Shown here one piece after another: positions 1 to 12,081 of a DNA stretch of 62,000 nt. Origin of the DNA: Acanthaster planci (Eukaryota > Echinodermata > Asteroidea > Valvatida > Acanthasteridae); NCBI RefSeq assembly GCF_001949145.1, contig NW_019091369.1:1334983-1396982 (forward strand), written 5' to 3'. The notes below the pieces were generated by a model. It ran no database searches, had not been told where the DNA came from, and was given only the letters and a program-made list of their open reading frames with translations. The translations under genes and the position numbers were made by a program. Positions within the stretch are counted from its first letter, which is position 1; every line of letters begins with the position of its first letter.

Positions 1-2556
1 TGGACATGTTGGGGGGTACCCCTCGGTCTCATTTCTTGCTGGGTATAACTTATCTTAAGAAGACCAGATAGGCTATCGCAACGTGGACTGTTGATGAATG
101 AATAAAGCTTTTTTTCTGTAGTGACGGGGTCGAATGATAAAAATAGTTCGTTTTCAGAAATGGAATTGAATGTTTTTCAAGAAGAATCCATCTGTTGCAA
201 TGGAAAAAAAATGTTCTAGAATAGTCCCTCTTGTCGTCCAAGAGGCAGACCAAGAGAAGGGATTCGATCTCCCTTGATATCTACACAGCGAAAGTACGTA
301 CAAAAGGAAATCTCTCGATGGAAGAAGAACTGTCCGTTTTGAAGAGATTTCTTTTGTTCTGTTTATTTTGTCACAATACAGGCCTATCTAACTATCTAAA
401 TTGTATCAACTTGTAGCTCGATTATATAATAATCTCTGATTAGCGAACAAAGCGTCCATTATTTATCAATTCTGTGGAACACCTTCTCATATCGACAAGA
501 AAAAAAATAATTACTTGGGCATGTGAAGAGAATATAGTGCTTCGAACTTCCATCAATCAAGATAACACGAGATTCCTATAACTTATCTTGATAACTAGAG
601 CCCAAAGGCATAACCTAGTGATTTCTTTTGCAGAGTGCAAACGGTATTTATAGAGATTTCAACCCCAAGTACATGCATAGCACAAAACCACTGCCAACAC
701 ACCATTTCATACGTTACTGTCTTTTTCTTGGGGGATGTTTCGAAAAATTAAAATCCACGAAAATACAAGGAAGGAAACACCAATTACAAACGGGGAGGAA
801 AAAGTGGGTTTATCCTCAAAAGGTATGAAAACCCACGCAGGGACGGGACTGACTATCCAATCACTGCGGTACCGTTTGTTTGATTGGAACCTGGTACACC
901 CACACCTCAGAAGTGAAGGTCACAAATTGGAATCCCACTGCAAAGACGTGACTGATTTTGAGGTATGTTGGTGGAATGCGCCGGGCAAGAACGGCCAAAA
1001 ACTAGCCAGTGCGGTTACGTGCAGGCCTGAAGTCGGCATTCTTGTGTAAAATCCGCACAAAACCACCGTGAAAAGACTCTTCATACACGCTATACTAAAT
1101 GTGTACTCGAGTCAACACCATCGTCTATAGTCAGCTCGAATCTAACCAGCCCATCACGACCCCCACCTCAGCCCTTCTAGCTTGGGTAGAACGCCCCCTC
1201 CCCCTCAGTCTAGGACGCTTAGGAAATGAGAAGTTCCGTGATGGAGACTTGTCTTTTGCTGCACGTAAAACGCTTAGTCAGAAAAAGGTGTGTAAACTTG
1301 TGTGGAACTTTTTTGGCACACGGTTGACCTCCTTCATATTGCCATTTTATTGCCTTCAAGAATTTATTTATTACATTTAATTTTAATGTTTTTAATACGT
1401 TTGAACATTCTGCACTTTTGTTTAAAATACTCACAGTATCATTCTCAAGTATGGCTTGTTAAGCCATAGGTTTCGTCGGCCTTTTTAACAAACTTTGATT
1501 AAACAAACGTGTTCCGTTTTGTAAAGTTTGGTTAAAAAAGACTTAAACTTACATTTTTGACACACAAAATCAAGAACAAGCTAGGTCGCGGCAGAAAGCT
1601 GAGGGAAATTCGATTATGTAAGAGCTTAAAGGTCCGTTATTTTGAAATTATTTTGGATTAGAGAGTGTGTAATCAATCTTATGTTATTGCTTAAGTAATT
1701 ATTATAAGTTCTACTATTCCTGAACTACAAACCAAAAAAAAAAAACGAAATCGTTTATTAGTGTTTGAAAGACTGAAATTATCTGTTACATTTCGCGTTC
1801 AAGTTAAATTATGTTTTCCCTTAGATATCCTCGCTAAAATGTCATGGCGACCTTTGCAGTTTGCAGGATATTCACCTCCAAGCGATAGCTCTGAATGTTG
1901 GAAGTCTGCAATATCGGGCGTCCGGTACAGACTATAACGTAATGTTGTTTGCTGTTAAAAACTACGATGTGTCTGTCATAACACTTGTTTGCGTCTGTGG
2001 GCATTGTTTTGGCTTTCTTTAAAAAGATTTCCTCTTGTTTTGACCACTGTCTTATGATAAAATGAGATTTCTGTCTGGTTTCAAGAATTAGGCCTATTCC
2101 ATTTTAATTTAATTCAATTCCGTGTAACTTCTGATGGCTTTGTCTGTTTCTGTTTATATGTTTCTGTTTATGTTGGATACTCAGTCAAGTTCAACACAGA
2201 TTTTAATTTAGTGAATGATTATTTATTCTGCAGAGGGCGATAACACCAACCTAACTTTGGATATGAACAATTCGTTGTCTTAAGGAAAGTATTGTATTAA
2301 CTGACTTTATTCCAGAAATGATATAAATCCACCTCTCCATGTTTTTTATTTTAACAAAAAAGGAGAAAACTTAATTATAATCATTAAAGCTCCTCGGATT
2401 TTCCTTGTTGTCAAAACACAAACACGCTTACAACTAAGATTATTTTGAAATGCAAATTAAATTTTACTTTAGCAACCTTACACAGACTCTGTTAATTCTT
2501 GTAATTAGCAACATTCAACCCAGGAGAAATATAACATTTCTATTAACCGGTCTTAC
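1..2556. other. non-coding stretch, no supportable exon
   Basis: I see no exon here with convincing splice sites and coding character on either strand. The stretch is AT-rich. It should hold an intron of the minus-strand gene whose first exon lies at 2557-2669. The first 45 bases resemble, in reverse complement, a block near 30.30 kb (GGGTACCCCCCACATGTCC on the plus strand there), so the left edge is probably a dispersed repeat. Confidence 0.45.
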
Positions 2557-2669
2557 CTGCAGCCTGCGACTGTGTTGTTAGACGTAGGATTCGTTTCTTG
2601 CAATCCAAACGAGGCATTAATCCAAGCAGACGACATGAGCAGCACAAATATCCAATTAACTCCTGCCAT
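2557..2669 (-). CDS. first coding exon of a secreted or membrane protein (signal peptide), partial gene
   Basis: Read on the minus strand, the exon opens with an ATG in good context (A at -3, G at +4) and encodes MAGVNWIFVLLMSSAWINAS followed by FGLQETNPTSNNTVAGC. It then reaches a strong donor (CTGCAG|GTAAGACC) after 113 nt, leaving phase 2. The first 20 residues form a hydrophobic core ending in small residues, as in a cleavable signal peptide. Two N-glycosylation sequons are visible (NAS at the likely cleavage region, NNT after it). No later exon of this gene is recognisable between 1 and 2556, so the rest lies past the left edge. The same arrangement, a lone signal-peptide exon before a long intron, is seen in the receptor-like gene at 12-31 kb on the same strand. 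A family relationship cannot be tested from this exon alone. Confidence 0.6.
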
Positions 2670-3132
2670 TTTCAAACAAAAAATTCCGTCACCCACAAGT
2701 CTTTGGCAAGAGGTTCCGAGTCGCTGTCTCTTTTTGTTGAGAATCCTGTCAACGTTTTTCGGGTTGAAAATTAAATTTTGTAGGAACCTCTGTCTTCTGA
2801 ACTTGAACGAACCGCCAGGGAATCAAGTGTGTCAGAATATGCATGTAGTGGAACAGTGACGCCCAATGCTGGCTTACGTCCGAGACCGACCACAGTCTTC
2901 CGCTGTTGTCACTTCCTCAAAATACTACACTGATATTGCATCAAGGATGCCTAAGAAAGCATGATTCTTCTTGTAAATGATAGGTTAAATTGTGGTATAA
3001 TTCCTTGTAAAATCATACAAACTCTTGTATCGGCGCACGCGAAACCAAATCGCTCTGAGTAGGGCCTATCAGGATCGAATGCTGTTCGGCCGATGTCAAC
3101 GGCTATTTCCTGTTCTCGTAGTGGGCATACGT

Positions 3133-3300
3133 GCAGCGTACAATGGCGGATCCAGAACCAAATTTTCGGGAGGGGGTAATTATGTGGAAGGGAGACAAAA
3201 CAATCAGAACGTTTTCATTTTTTACCCTTTAAGGGCCTTTCTGGGGGGAGAGGCTACATTTTAGGGCTTTTTACGTTCGTTAAAAGGGACATGAAATAGT
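3133..3300. repeat. dispersed repeat family, copy 1
   Basis: This block starts with TGGCGGATCCAG and continues with a shared core: a 'gcctttctg' stretch followed by GAGGCTACATTTTAGGGCTT. Matching cores occur in the same order near 19.38-19.52 kb and 61.11-61.33 kb. It looks like a short non-autonomous element, but its ends and class cannot be defined from three diverged copies. Confidence 0.5.
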
Positions 3301-5820
3301 TCAAACATCGCCTTTCTTTCTTTCTCTTTTTTTGTTTTGTTTTGTTGTTTTTTTAAGTCAAATTGTGGACTCTTGGTTTTTTGGTGGAGGAGGGCTAGGG
3401 CTCCATTGGCTCCCTAGATCCGCCCTTGGCACTATGTCATCGGCTAGATGGGTAGGTCACTGCGTAGTGGGAACTGACATCGAAGGGTCTTTAAACACCG
3501 GGACAGCCTTCATTCGTGCATTCGTGTAGTTTTAAAAATAGCAGTCTTGTTTTACTTGGTCGCCCCAGAGAATACAAGCTATGAATCATGTGCCGTGTTC
3601 TTCGTCACCTTAAGGGGGCTAGAAGCAAGGAAGGCTTGGCGTGCCGAAATACAGATATTAGCTTCACTGATGGTCTGAATCACCTCGGAGACCGTTGTGA
3701 TTCAGAAATGTAATGAACTCATTATGTATTAAAGTAAAAGTGTTCCGGGCTGTGAAACTACATAATACTCATGAGCGAACGTTGTCACTAAATCGACAAA
3801 GAGCAATGCACTGTAGCTTTGAACTTTTTGAAGATCAGTTTTCGTACATATTTAGATTTGAGAGATTTCTGAAACTTTGATTAGTCGATCTTTGCTATTT
3901 GGGCCCCGAGGTAATTTTATTTCGATATGAAATTCCAGTTCATTGTTACATATTTCATCCAACTCTATGCTATCATATTAATATCCATACTTATATCATA
4001 AACACAAACAACACATAATGCTGTGGGAACATAGTGTACACTTTAAATTATGCCAAATTTGCAAGGTTACTGTACGACCAGGGAACAGTTAGGCGGACGA
4101 AATTAAGGAAATTCGCAAAGATAAACGATCCAAAAATAGACGAAAACTGGAAGCCCATGGTAAGTATGATGCTTCAACTAGACTCTGCAATAATCATAAT
4201 CCAGCTTATTTCATCTTTTACATTAGGCTTGAAACTCACGGTTCCAGCTATTTGTGAAAATTTCGTTGCCTGAGATGTCTACTGCAAGGGATATTGTTTT
4301 CAGTATATTTAATGCAGGTCATTTAACACAACTCGATGAAATTTTTTGTGAACTTGAGTTTTATCAGAAGTTCCTTTGTGATTTGTGACCAAGGTCACTC
4401 TAGTCCAAATGTAAACAAGGAAAAAACAAGGCAGAAAAATATAAGGAGGCTTGCATGACATCGGCTTATTAGATTTTGAGTACATCCGGGACGTGTGTCT
4501 CCAACTTTAGGTCACTGGAAATTGTCTCCTCAATTTACCTCCCGGTACTCAAAAGCTGGAAAAAGTGAGGTTGCAGATTTTGGTGTTTTGTTGAGCATTT
4601 AAAGTTCCAAGGTAACATTAACCTTTAGCAAGATATTTAAGAAGTTTGAGAACGGTTTATTTGATAGGACAGCCCTATCAAAGACTTAAGGCAAAAGAAA
4701 AAAATATGAACTGCTGCGGATATTGGGTAATGAATACAAAGACCCCCCCAAATCAGGGTGTCAACATGAAATTGCCGTCTGTAACTAGTTTGCGATGTAC
4801 TCTTCTTCAAGTTCAAAAGCTAGCGCTACAGACATCAAGTTGTAAATTAATTTCCTGTCGTCTTGTTGAAAAGTGAAAGCTGGAGTCAAAGTCTAATGGA
4901 CTGATTTCAATTTACACAGGAAGGACAATTCCTCACTTTTCAGGCATTAACTCCATCCAGCAAAAAATGAGAACAACCAGTGCACCAGATAAAAAAATGA
5001 CTAATTCTTTTGTTTTTTTAACCATCTTTGGGTTTTTTCCAACGGTAGTTTCAAAGATCGTTCAATTGCTTCAGTTTAAGTACAAACCTCAAGCTATATC
5101 GCCCCGACAGTGTTTCCTGAGCCGCAAAGTAAGATTACTTCTGGCAAAGCAAACACATTTTAAAAGTCAATTTTTATCAAGCATTTGTATTTCTGTTTTG
5201 TGGGACAGTACTCATAATCATTGTGCGCTCGGAATTTTTGTTGGCGGTAATAAATTAGGGTGCCCTATGCCTTCCAATGACAGTGAGCTCAATCTCTTTT
5301 TTCTCCGATCAGTTGATCAAACTTTATTGATAAATAGACTTTGATGTTCCTTTTGAAATATATATGATGAAGTTTTCTGAAATAAACAGCGCCATCATGT
5401 TTTTAACTGCCCCTCCCTTTCCACTTCCCCATGCCCCTCCCATCCTCAACTACTTGTAAAAGGACAAACGGCTGGAAAATCGACGAACCTCACCGTGACT
5501 CAGCAACTTTACTGACGGCTCGCACAAAAGGCATAATTAGCCAAAGGTGCAATTAATCCTACAACAAAAAAGCGGGGAATAGTATTTTGGGAGAGGGCGC
5601 TGCACATCACAAATTCAGAATTAAGTTCAATGACGGAATTACTGGCTGATCCTAGACTGCATAGTGATTGTTGTTTCCTCAAACCATGGAGGTAGAATCA
5701 CACCTTCCTGCTCAAACAATCCACGACTACAGAAAACGAAATTTGTGTGCACCATACATGTACATGTACAATCAAATTTCGCATACAGACTGGAGTTTAC
5801 GTATTATGCCGGTAGAGGGA

Positions 5821-5990
5821 TAGAGGGCGGCATTTTACCTATACATTTTCGCTCGATAGGTTTCAGGAAAGTAAATAAATTGTTATAGCCAACACTGATA
5901 AATACCCAAACTTCCAAAAATCAGGAAAAAAATACTCACGAGTTTCTAAGGCCTTTGAGACGCACGTCGAATTAAAGCCCACTTTGAGCC
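5821..5990. repeat. duplicated ~160 bp segment, copy 1
   Basis: This segment aligns along its length with 6554-6706. It begins at 'tagagggcg', shares 'tagccaaca' and 'aaatacccgaacttc'-type blocks, and ends at 'taaagccca'. Both copies keep the plus-strand word AATACTCACGAGTTTCT, which on the minus strand is a donor-like AAACTC|GTGAGTATT. It is either a dispersed repeat or a duplicated non-coding first exon of a minus-strand gene. Confidence 0.6.
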
Positions 5991-6284
5991 CAGAATATTC
6001 ATTGTAGCTATCCTTTTAATAAGAAGTTGCAAATTCAGATTGTCAAAATGTAACTTGATGCAAGATAGGTTGTCATTGAATATTCAAATTGTATAAATCA
6101 CATGATCACGTCATCGTTCATGCCATTTCACAAAATGTCAGTCTGAGTACAAGCCAGTGTTGGAGCAAGAGGTTTTGGACTTAAATATCGTTGGATTGGC
6201 AGTTGTTCTCATTGTCAGCCTATTTGTTATTTTATTACAGTGATATAAAATCCTCGCTTGTCCTGATGCTAATATGTTACTGTT

Positions 6285-6533
6285 ATGCAGTACATATGCT
6301 GTCGTGTCGTGCCGTTGCATCGTATTACTGAGAGTCCTGCCGTCGCGTCGCACTTTCGTGTCCGATCGAGCCTTTTGCGCCGTGCCGTCTTGTTTGCGTC
6401 ATGCCGGCGAACCATTGCGTCGTGCCATTGCCGCGTCGAGTCTTTGTCATGCTGTCGCCTCAGACTTGTTGCAATAGACGCGCCCGTACAGACGCATCTT
6501 GAAGACGTCGCCCTGTTCCCGCAGACTCATTAA
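6285..6533. repeat. CGTC/GTCG-rich degenerate segment
   Basis: A GC-rich island of repeated 'cgtcg', 'gccgt' and 'cgtgcc' words stands out from AT-rich surroundings and lies between the two copies of the duplicated segment. Its composition resembles the interior of the TIR element at 33715-34046. The overlapping plus-strand open frames here are Ser/Arg/Cys-rich products of this composition, not credible proteins. Confidence 0.4.
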
Positions 6534-6553
6534 AAATATCTATAGACCGACAA

Positions 6554-6706
6554 TAGAGGGCGCAAGAGCGTAGTCTCTATAGGTTGCAGGCCAGTGAATA
6601 AACTGCCCTAGCCAACAGCGACAAATACCCGAACTTCAAAAAATCAGGAAAAATACTCACGAGTTTCTCATGCGTTTGAGACACACGTCAACTTTAAGCC
6701 CAGTTT
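6554..6706. repeat. duplicated ~160 bp segment, copy 2
   Basis: Second copy of the segment at 5821-5990, in direct orientation about 730 bp away. The match spans the 'tagagggcg' start, the AATACTCACGAGTTTCT core and the final 'aagccca'. Divergence is moderate, with small indels. Confidence 0.6.
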
Positions 6707-8344
6707 ATGATTTTCAGGGTTTTTTTTTCAAATTTCCATGCATTAACCGATGACTTCTGAAGATACTTATTTTCACGGAAGGTCACCCCTAAAATGCAGT
6801 TTGAAGCCCCTCGCCATTTTGAAACATAGGGCCCATCGATGCCTACACTTCTCGAAAAATGAGACCGTTTTCTGGCACCGGTTTCTTCCAAATCTCACTC
6901 AAACGCAATTCTCTTCCCTGGTATTCTCTTTGCCCGCCTAAACTTGTCTTTTCTACAAATCTTCAAGATCATGGGCCACAAAATGCTCTATGTCGTGGAG
7001 AATTTGGGTGCATACAAATTGTGATTTTACCCGCACTCAGTTTTCGGCCTGTTTACTGGCCTGCATCCTTTAGTAAACCCCAGTTTTTACAATTTCCCCG
7101 AAAACGAGTAAAACAGAGGGGAAAAAAGGTTTTAAAATAAGTTTGAGGTGGAAAATTGGAAAAGGTTGTCTCTCATCCAGGTTATGGGCCTATGACCTTG
7201 AGTAGGGCTGATACTGCGTAACTGCGTAGTTTGGCCATTAAGATAACGTCTGTGAATTTCCAACTTTTCAACTGCTGGAAATGATCGCTTGTGACTGCAA
7301 ACTAGGGTTAATTTCTGTCGATTAGAGTTAAGTATTGCCGACTATAGATTCAAAATTCGCACACAGGGTTTGCCCTTGACGGGAGGGGGGCAGTACAGTA
7401 CTCATGTTTTGAACCTCAGACTCTACGCTGGACCAATCAGAACTTTGGGTTTGAAATTTGGGCAAGCAGCCCATCACTCTCCTATCTTGTAATACCACAT
7501 TACATCCACCAGTCAAAATATTTGAGATGGCCAAAGGTTTTGGCAAAAAAATGGTTACTTCCCCCTCCATCAGGCTCGAACATGGAGATGAAAAAGTTAC
7601 TACATGGCGCTAACTTAAAAAAAAAACCAGGAATTTCATCTATAATTATACGTTTTTAGAAGAAATTAAAAGATTCCTCATTAAAAACATTACAAATGCA
7701 GGAGAAAAGTTTCTCAACTTGGGCAAGTGCCAGTCCTATCAAAAACAAAGCTTTCCGTTATTTGTACGTGATTACTTTATTCCGCCCGACTGTGCCACCC
7801 CTGGATCTGTTACGTCTGAAACATAAACAATCACTAGATACGCTACTGCCTTTATATTGAGATCACTTAGAAGAAATGAAACTCAAACACAGTTGGGATC
7901 CCTTTTATCGTCAAAATGAAGGAAATTAAGATTATAAATGCAGTAAATTAGCATCAATCCTTTAGCTCACCGTATTCAAACCTACAGAAAATTGCCTTGT
8001 GGGTTCTGCGCCCAGGGAAGTGAACAAATGTGGTGAGGGAAAAATCCAAAAGTTATGCGGTGTTCACCAAGCATTCAGGTGCACGGCCTCCTGAAAATCA
8101 CAAGGAAGTCGCAGTTACCTGCTTCCATATAGGACTCTTCTGGGGTCTCGGGTTTCCCGGCCCACTGCACTTCCTCCCTGCCCATCCATGTTACCCCAAA
8201 ATAGTTCGAGGGACCATGCAAGGGAGGAAACGAGACAAGCCCCTAAGCCCAGGCCGCCGAGTCGGCCATACGTCTCGAACCTGTACTAAGGTGCTCACCT
8301 GAACTTCGCGGACAGTCCCAACAGAAGAGCTTACCCAGTCGGCT

Positions 8345-8505
8345 AAGGTACTGCTGGTATTTTACTGGGGTGAATTTAGCCTCTTATAGCCACTGACTGA
8401 CAGCAAACGTTGGGAAACTAAAAAGCTACCGCTGGGATTGGAACCCACCGACTAACGATCTCAAAACCGTGACCTTAACCATTTGGCCATTTCGAAGAAG
8501 TTGCT
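8345..8505 (-). repeat. tRNA-derived SINE
   Basis: On the minus strand there is an A-box-like TGGCCAAATGGTTAAGG followed about 35 nt later by a B-box GGTTCCAATCC, the spacing of an internal RNA polymerase III promoter. The tRNA-like head resembles a Ser/Leu-type tRNA but continues into unrelated sequence without a tRNA 3' half or acceptor stem. A SINE or its remnant is therefore more likely than a functional tRNA gene. The 3' boundary is uncertain. Confidence 0.6.
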
Positions 8506-11500
8506 TTTCGCCGTTGTTTAAGGAGATTACAAAACCATTAATTTAATTAACCTTACTGTACAGAATGTTTCTGTGTGAAGACTGGGCGACTAAAACGGTA
8601 CAATAGTGCATCATGTAGCAAAAATTAACGTTTTTTCCTGACCACATAGACGCAGGTCTAGGCCTACAGTTAAGGTCTGTGGATTGAAGTTGACTTGGCG
8701 TTTCATTTTCAAAGTGGTTAAAATATAAACGGGGTTTTACCTATCGCGTACACGGCCCCAAACCGCCTATAATTGTAGTTACACGGATGCACGACGTGAC
8801 GTCAAGGAAGGAAGCGCGTGAGACAAGAGTATCTGCAACGTAATTGATTATGAAGTCTTTTCAGGCATTCGTACCAACTGAAGCATTCTGTACAAGGAAA
8901 TAAAGCGGGTTTCTGTCCTCTTTATGTATCAATTCCCGGGAACATTTTGAGAAAGAAACAGGAAGCGCAGTATGGCTCCAACAAGTGACTGACCCTTTGA
9001 CAGGCAATAGATGGAGCGTTAGCATTTTGGTTTCTTTAAATGAAACCTTTTGCCTATAGCCTATTTTTAAAAAGACAAACATTAAACACTAGATCTAATC
9101 AAATGAAACTAATCACATTATTTTTAGAATGTACATTCAAAGGCCGTTAATGAGTCTAGATCTATCATAATTATGTCCATTCTAAACTATTTCTTCGACG
9201 TTAAAAAAACACAAGCAAAGACGAGAACAACACTCACGTTTTTAAAATTTTAATAATGAGCAGATTTTTTTTCGAGAATGTCATGCAAACCTTTGACCGG
9301 TAAAACATGATGACACCTGTTTAAAGTAACATCAATTGCATTAAGTCCAACTGAGGGTATTTTTGCCTGTTTTCTCTGGCTCCTGTCCAAGTAATCTGCG
9401 CAAAAATCACGGTAAAATTGTACTTACGTCTTAGATGAGGAGTTAAAATGACTTGTGAAAGCTTGCAATATTTACATTTCTCAATGATCAATTGAGAATT
9501 CAATTAAAAAAAAAACCCATATTAACACACTGACGGCTTTACAAGAACCCGAACTTAACGTGATGGATTCACAAATAAATAGAGTTTTTCTTCCCGAAGA
9601 ACAATGTGCCGTTTAATGCCAGACATGTATGACTGTTTTGAAGAGTTGAGGTGATGAGTATGTGAAATTCCGCAACATAACATTTCCTGCCCAGTGATCA
9701 CACGAAGCGATAAATCCATACCACAAGCCAAGGTTGGTAACAGAACCAAAAAAGCTGGGCTCAAACCCAGACGTGAATTGTTCATGCACTTAACACCATT
9801 TTCTCTTCCAAAGTGCAAATACTTTTTCATAAAATGTCAATAAAAGATGATAGAAATGCCTATTTCTAATTCCGAAATGGCATTTAATCGCCCAATCGTG
9901 CTACACAAATTCACATCATTTTAATCAAATATAATTACTAAAAGTCAAAAAAAGAAAAAAAACACAGTAAACAAAACCCAACTCAGACACATCAGGAAAA
10001 GGAACCAGTGAAAACCTGATGCCATGTGCAAGCTATACATTGTAAATCTGAAAATACAATGCCAAATACAGCAATATTTTTGAAATGCAAACATTTTAAT
10101 ATTACCGTTCAGTTAAATTGTTTTCAAGTACATGTATCATGCATCTCTTCATGCATTCTTACAAACTCAATATTAAAATATATACAAATTATTGTCATAA
10201 TTATTCCCTGATATTCTGACCTTTGACCCTTCTTAAAAGTAAATAAACCCCAACAATTCAAGAACTTTACTGTCCTCTCAAAAAGTGTTAAAAATTATTT
10301 AAAAGAATTGCTTTAATTCTTCCTAGGTTATTATTTGAATTCACTTGAAAATTACAATGCATTTCCAAACGAAATATAATTATTATTGAGTTCAATTGAT
10401 CAAATGTAAATTTTGAATTCCAAAAATTATTAAAACATAAAATTGAGACAAGGAATATTTTCATGAACAAGGATTAGTGTGTACACAAAGCTATTTACAT
10501 AACAAACCTGGTTCAGTTACGGTAATTCAAAACCATCTATAAGCATGCATTAGTAATTAATTTGACAACCATAAAAATACATGTATCTAGAGAGATAATG
10601 AAGTTGATGTTACATCTGTAAAGTTATTTTAAAACTAGAGCATTAGATTTTCACCAACACAGAAAAACTCTATACTGAATACACTACAAGTCAGAAGACT
10701 GTGGTGATAGTCTTGTTGAGAGGCCAGGCTTGGACTTCACACCCAATCCTGATCAAGACCAAAAGATTCCAGATCAAGACAAGACCCAGGCCTGGCTAAC
10801 CGCTGACTAGGTCTAGATCCCCACCTTCCTGCAATGCTACCACGTCCCTTCATGTGAATACTGTGCAGAGTCACAGCGATATATTTCCCATGTTCTCCGA
10901 AATTTTACCGCACAGATTGGAGCCATGTCCGGAACAGCCTTCCAGAGCTACGGCTAGGTCTACTGTCTACCCGTCTCTGTGCATTTCCAATGGAGGGAAG
11001 ACCTAGACCTAGCTCTAGTCAACAGATTCAGAAGCAGCCTGGCTCTGTCTGCTCCTACTCAATCACATGGTTTCTACTCCTGCATCTACAACTGACATTC
11101 TTCCGTGTCTTCCTAGCAACACAGCTACATTGCATTACTGTGATGACATCTATAGCACTTGTAAGGGCTACTGTCTCACTGCCGTAAGAAAAAACAACAA
11201 ACAGGGATATTCTTCCCAATGCAGGCAACGGTTGACAATGTTGGCAAACATTCAAGAATCTTTAATCGAGAACCAAGCCAAGCAATTGCTGTCATCTCTA
11301 AGCCCATGCTTCTGGCAAAACAGGCAACACCCAAAGGGCATTTCTACGGCTGCATTCCATGTAAAAAACAGCTGTTGTAATTTTTTTTTTAAGTATAAAT
11401 AATTCTCAGTGTTTTTACTGCAGTTCTGAAAAACTGAACAACCTATTAGTTCAGGTACATAAATATCAGTCCTGAATTCAACATCCACGACACCAACAAG

Positions 11501-12081
11501 ATTTCTTTACATCAGTTCATTGTCAACACTGATATATTTACAACTTTGCTTACCACAAATAAAGATCACATTTACCCTGATCACTGAAACAAGTCCCACC
11601 TCAGCTCCCTTGGCTATATACACTGTTTCAACTATACAGTACCCTGGGTTAGGCCCTGAACAGTGGATGTATACCTGTGTGCTTCTGGGCAGGGAGGCAC
11701 AAAGCAAAGTAACTTGCTCAAGGACAAAACTCATCGAGTCCGAACACTGCCTTGATATCTCCCGCGGATACACCATCTAGGAGTGGCTTGTGCATCGTTT
11801 CTGTTACGACCTCCAAACTGGATCAAGTTACATTTAATTTACATCAAGTATTTACATGCCTAGAAATAGGCAGGACAGTACGTTCCACGCACATGCACAC
11901 AAATTTGAAAATTGAGCCAATCAGAATTAGGGACAGACCGCATTGCCTCATGCCCAAACACCAATGGCAATCTTAAGTGCTTTGGGGTTCTGCCTATTGT
12001 TATGTGTATGATATCATGCCAGGTTCCCAGTCTAATAGGCCATCCATAGCTCAGACCTACATGTATCTAGACACAGCACTT

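Larger units (their letters stand above)
2890..12081. other. intergenic region with repeats, no supportable gene
   Basis: About 9 kb lie between the signal-peptide exon and the 3' end of the receptor-like gene. Open frames here are short, AT-rich and lack recognisable domains or good splice junctions. The stretch contains the repeats listed separately, a TGACGTCA (CRE-type) octamer at 8797-8804, and several ATTAAA words on the minus strand (for example complementary to 10095-10100 and 10312-10317) that could be polyadenylation signals of the receptor-like gene. No canonical minus-strand AATAAA was noticed near its stop codon. Confidence 0.45.

Noticed and set aside
4034-4160. possible exon ending at KIDENWKPM with a GTAAGT donor
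   Set aside because: The donor is good but no acceptor or partner exon of matching phase was found, and the upstream part of the frame is unconvincing.
6274-6533. Arg/Ser/Cys-rich open frames
   Set aside because: They are translations of a CGTC-rich low-complexity patch in two overlapping frames.
8440-8505. functional tRNA gene on the minus strand
   Set aside because: A- and B-box-like words are present, but there is no acceptor stem or tRNA 3' half; the sequence continues as a SINE body.
11590-11790. possible SINE tail (AAGTAACTTGCTCAAGGAC word)
   Set aside because: The word resembles a common SINE core but no Pol III boxes or clear ends are visible, so I do not annotate it.
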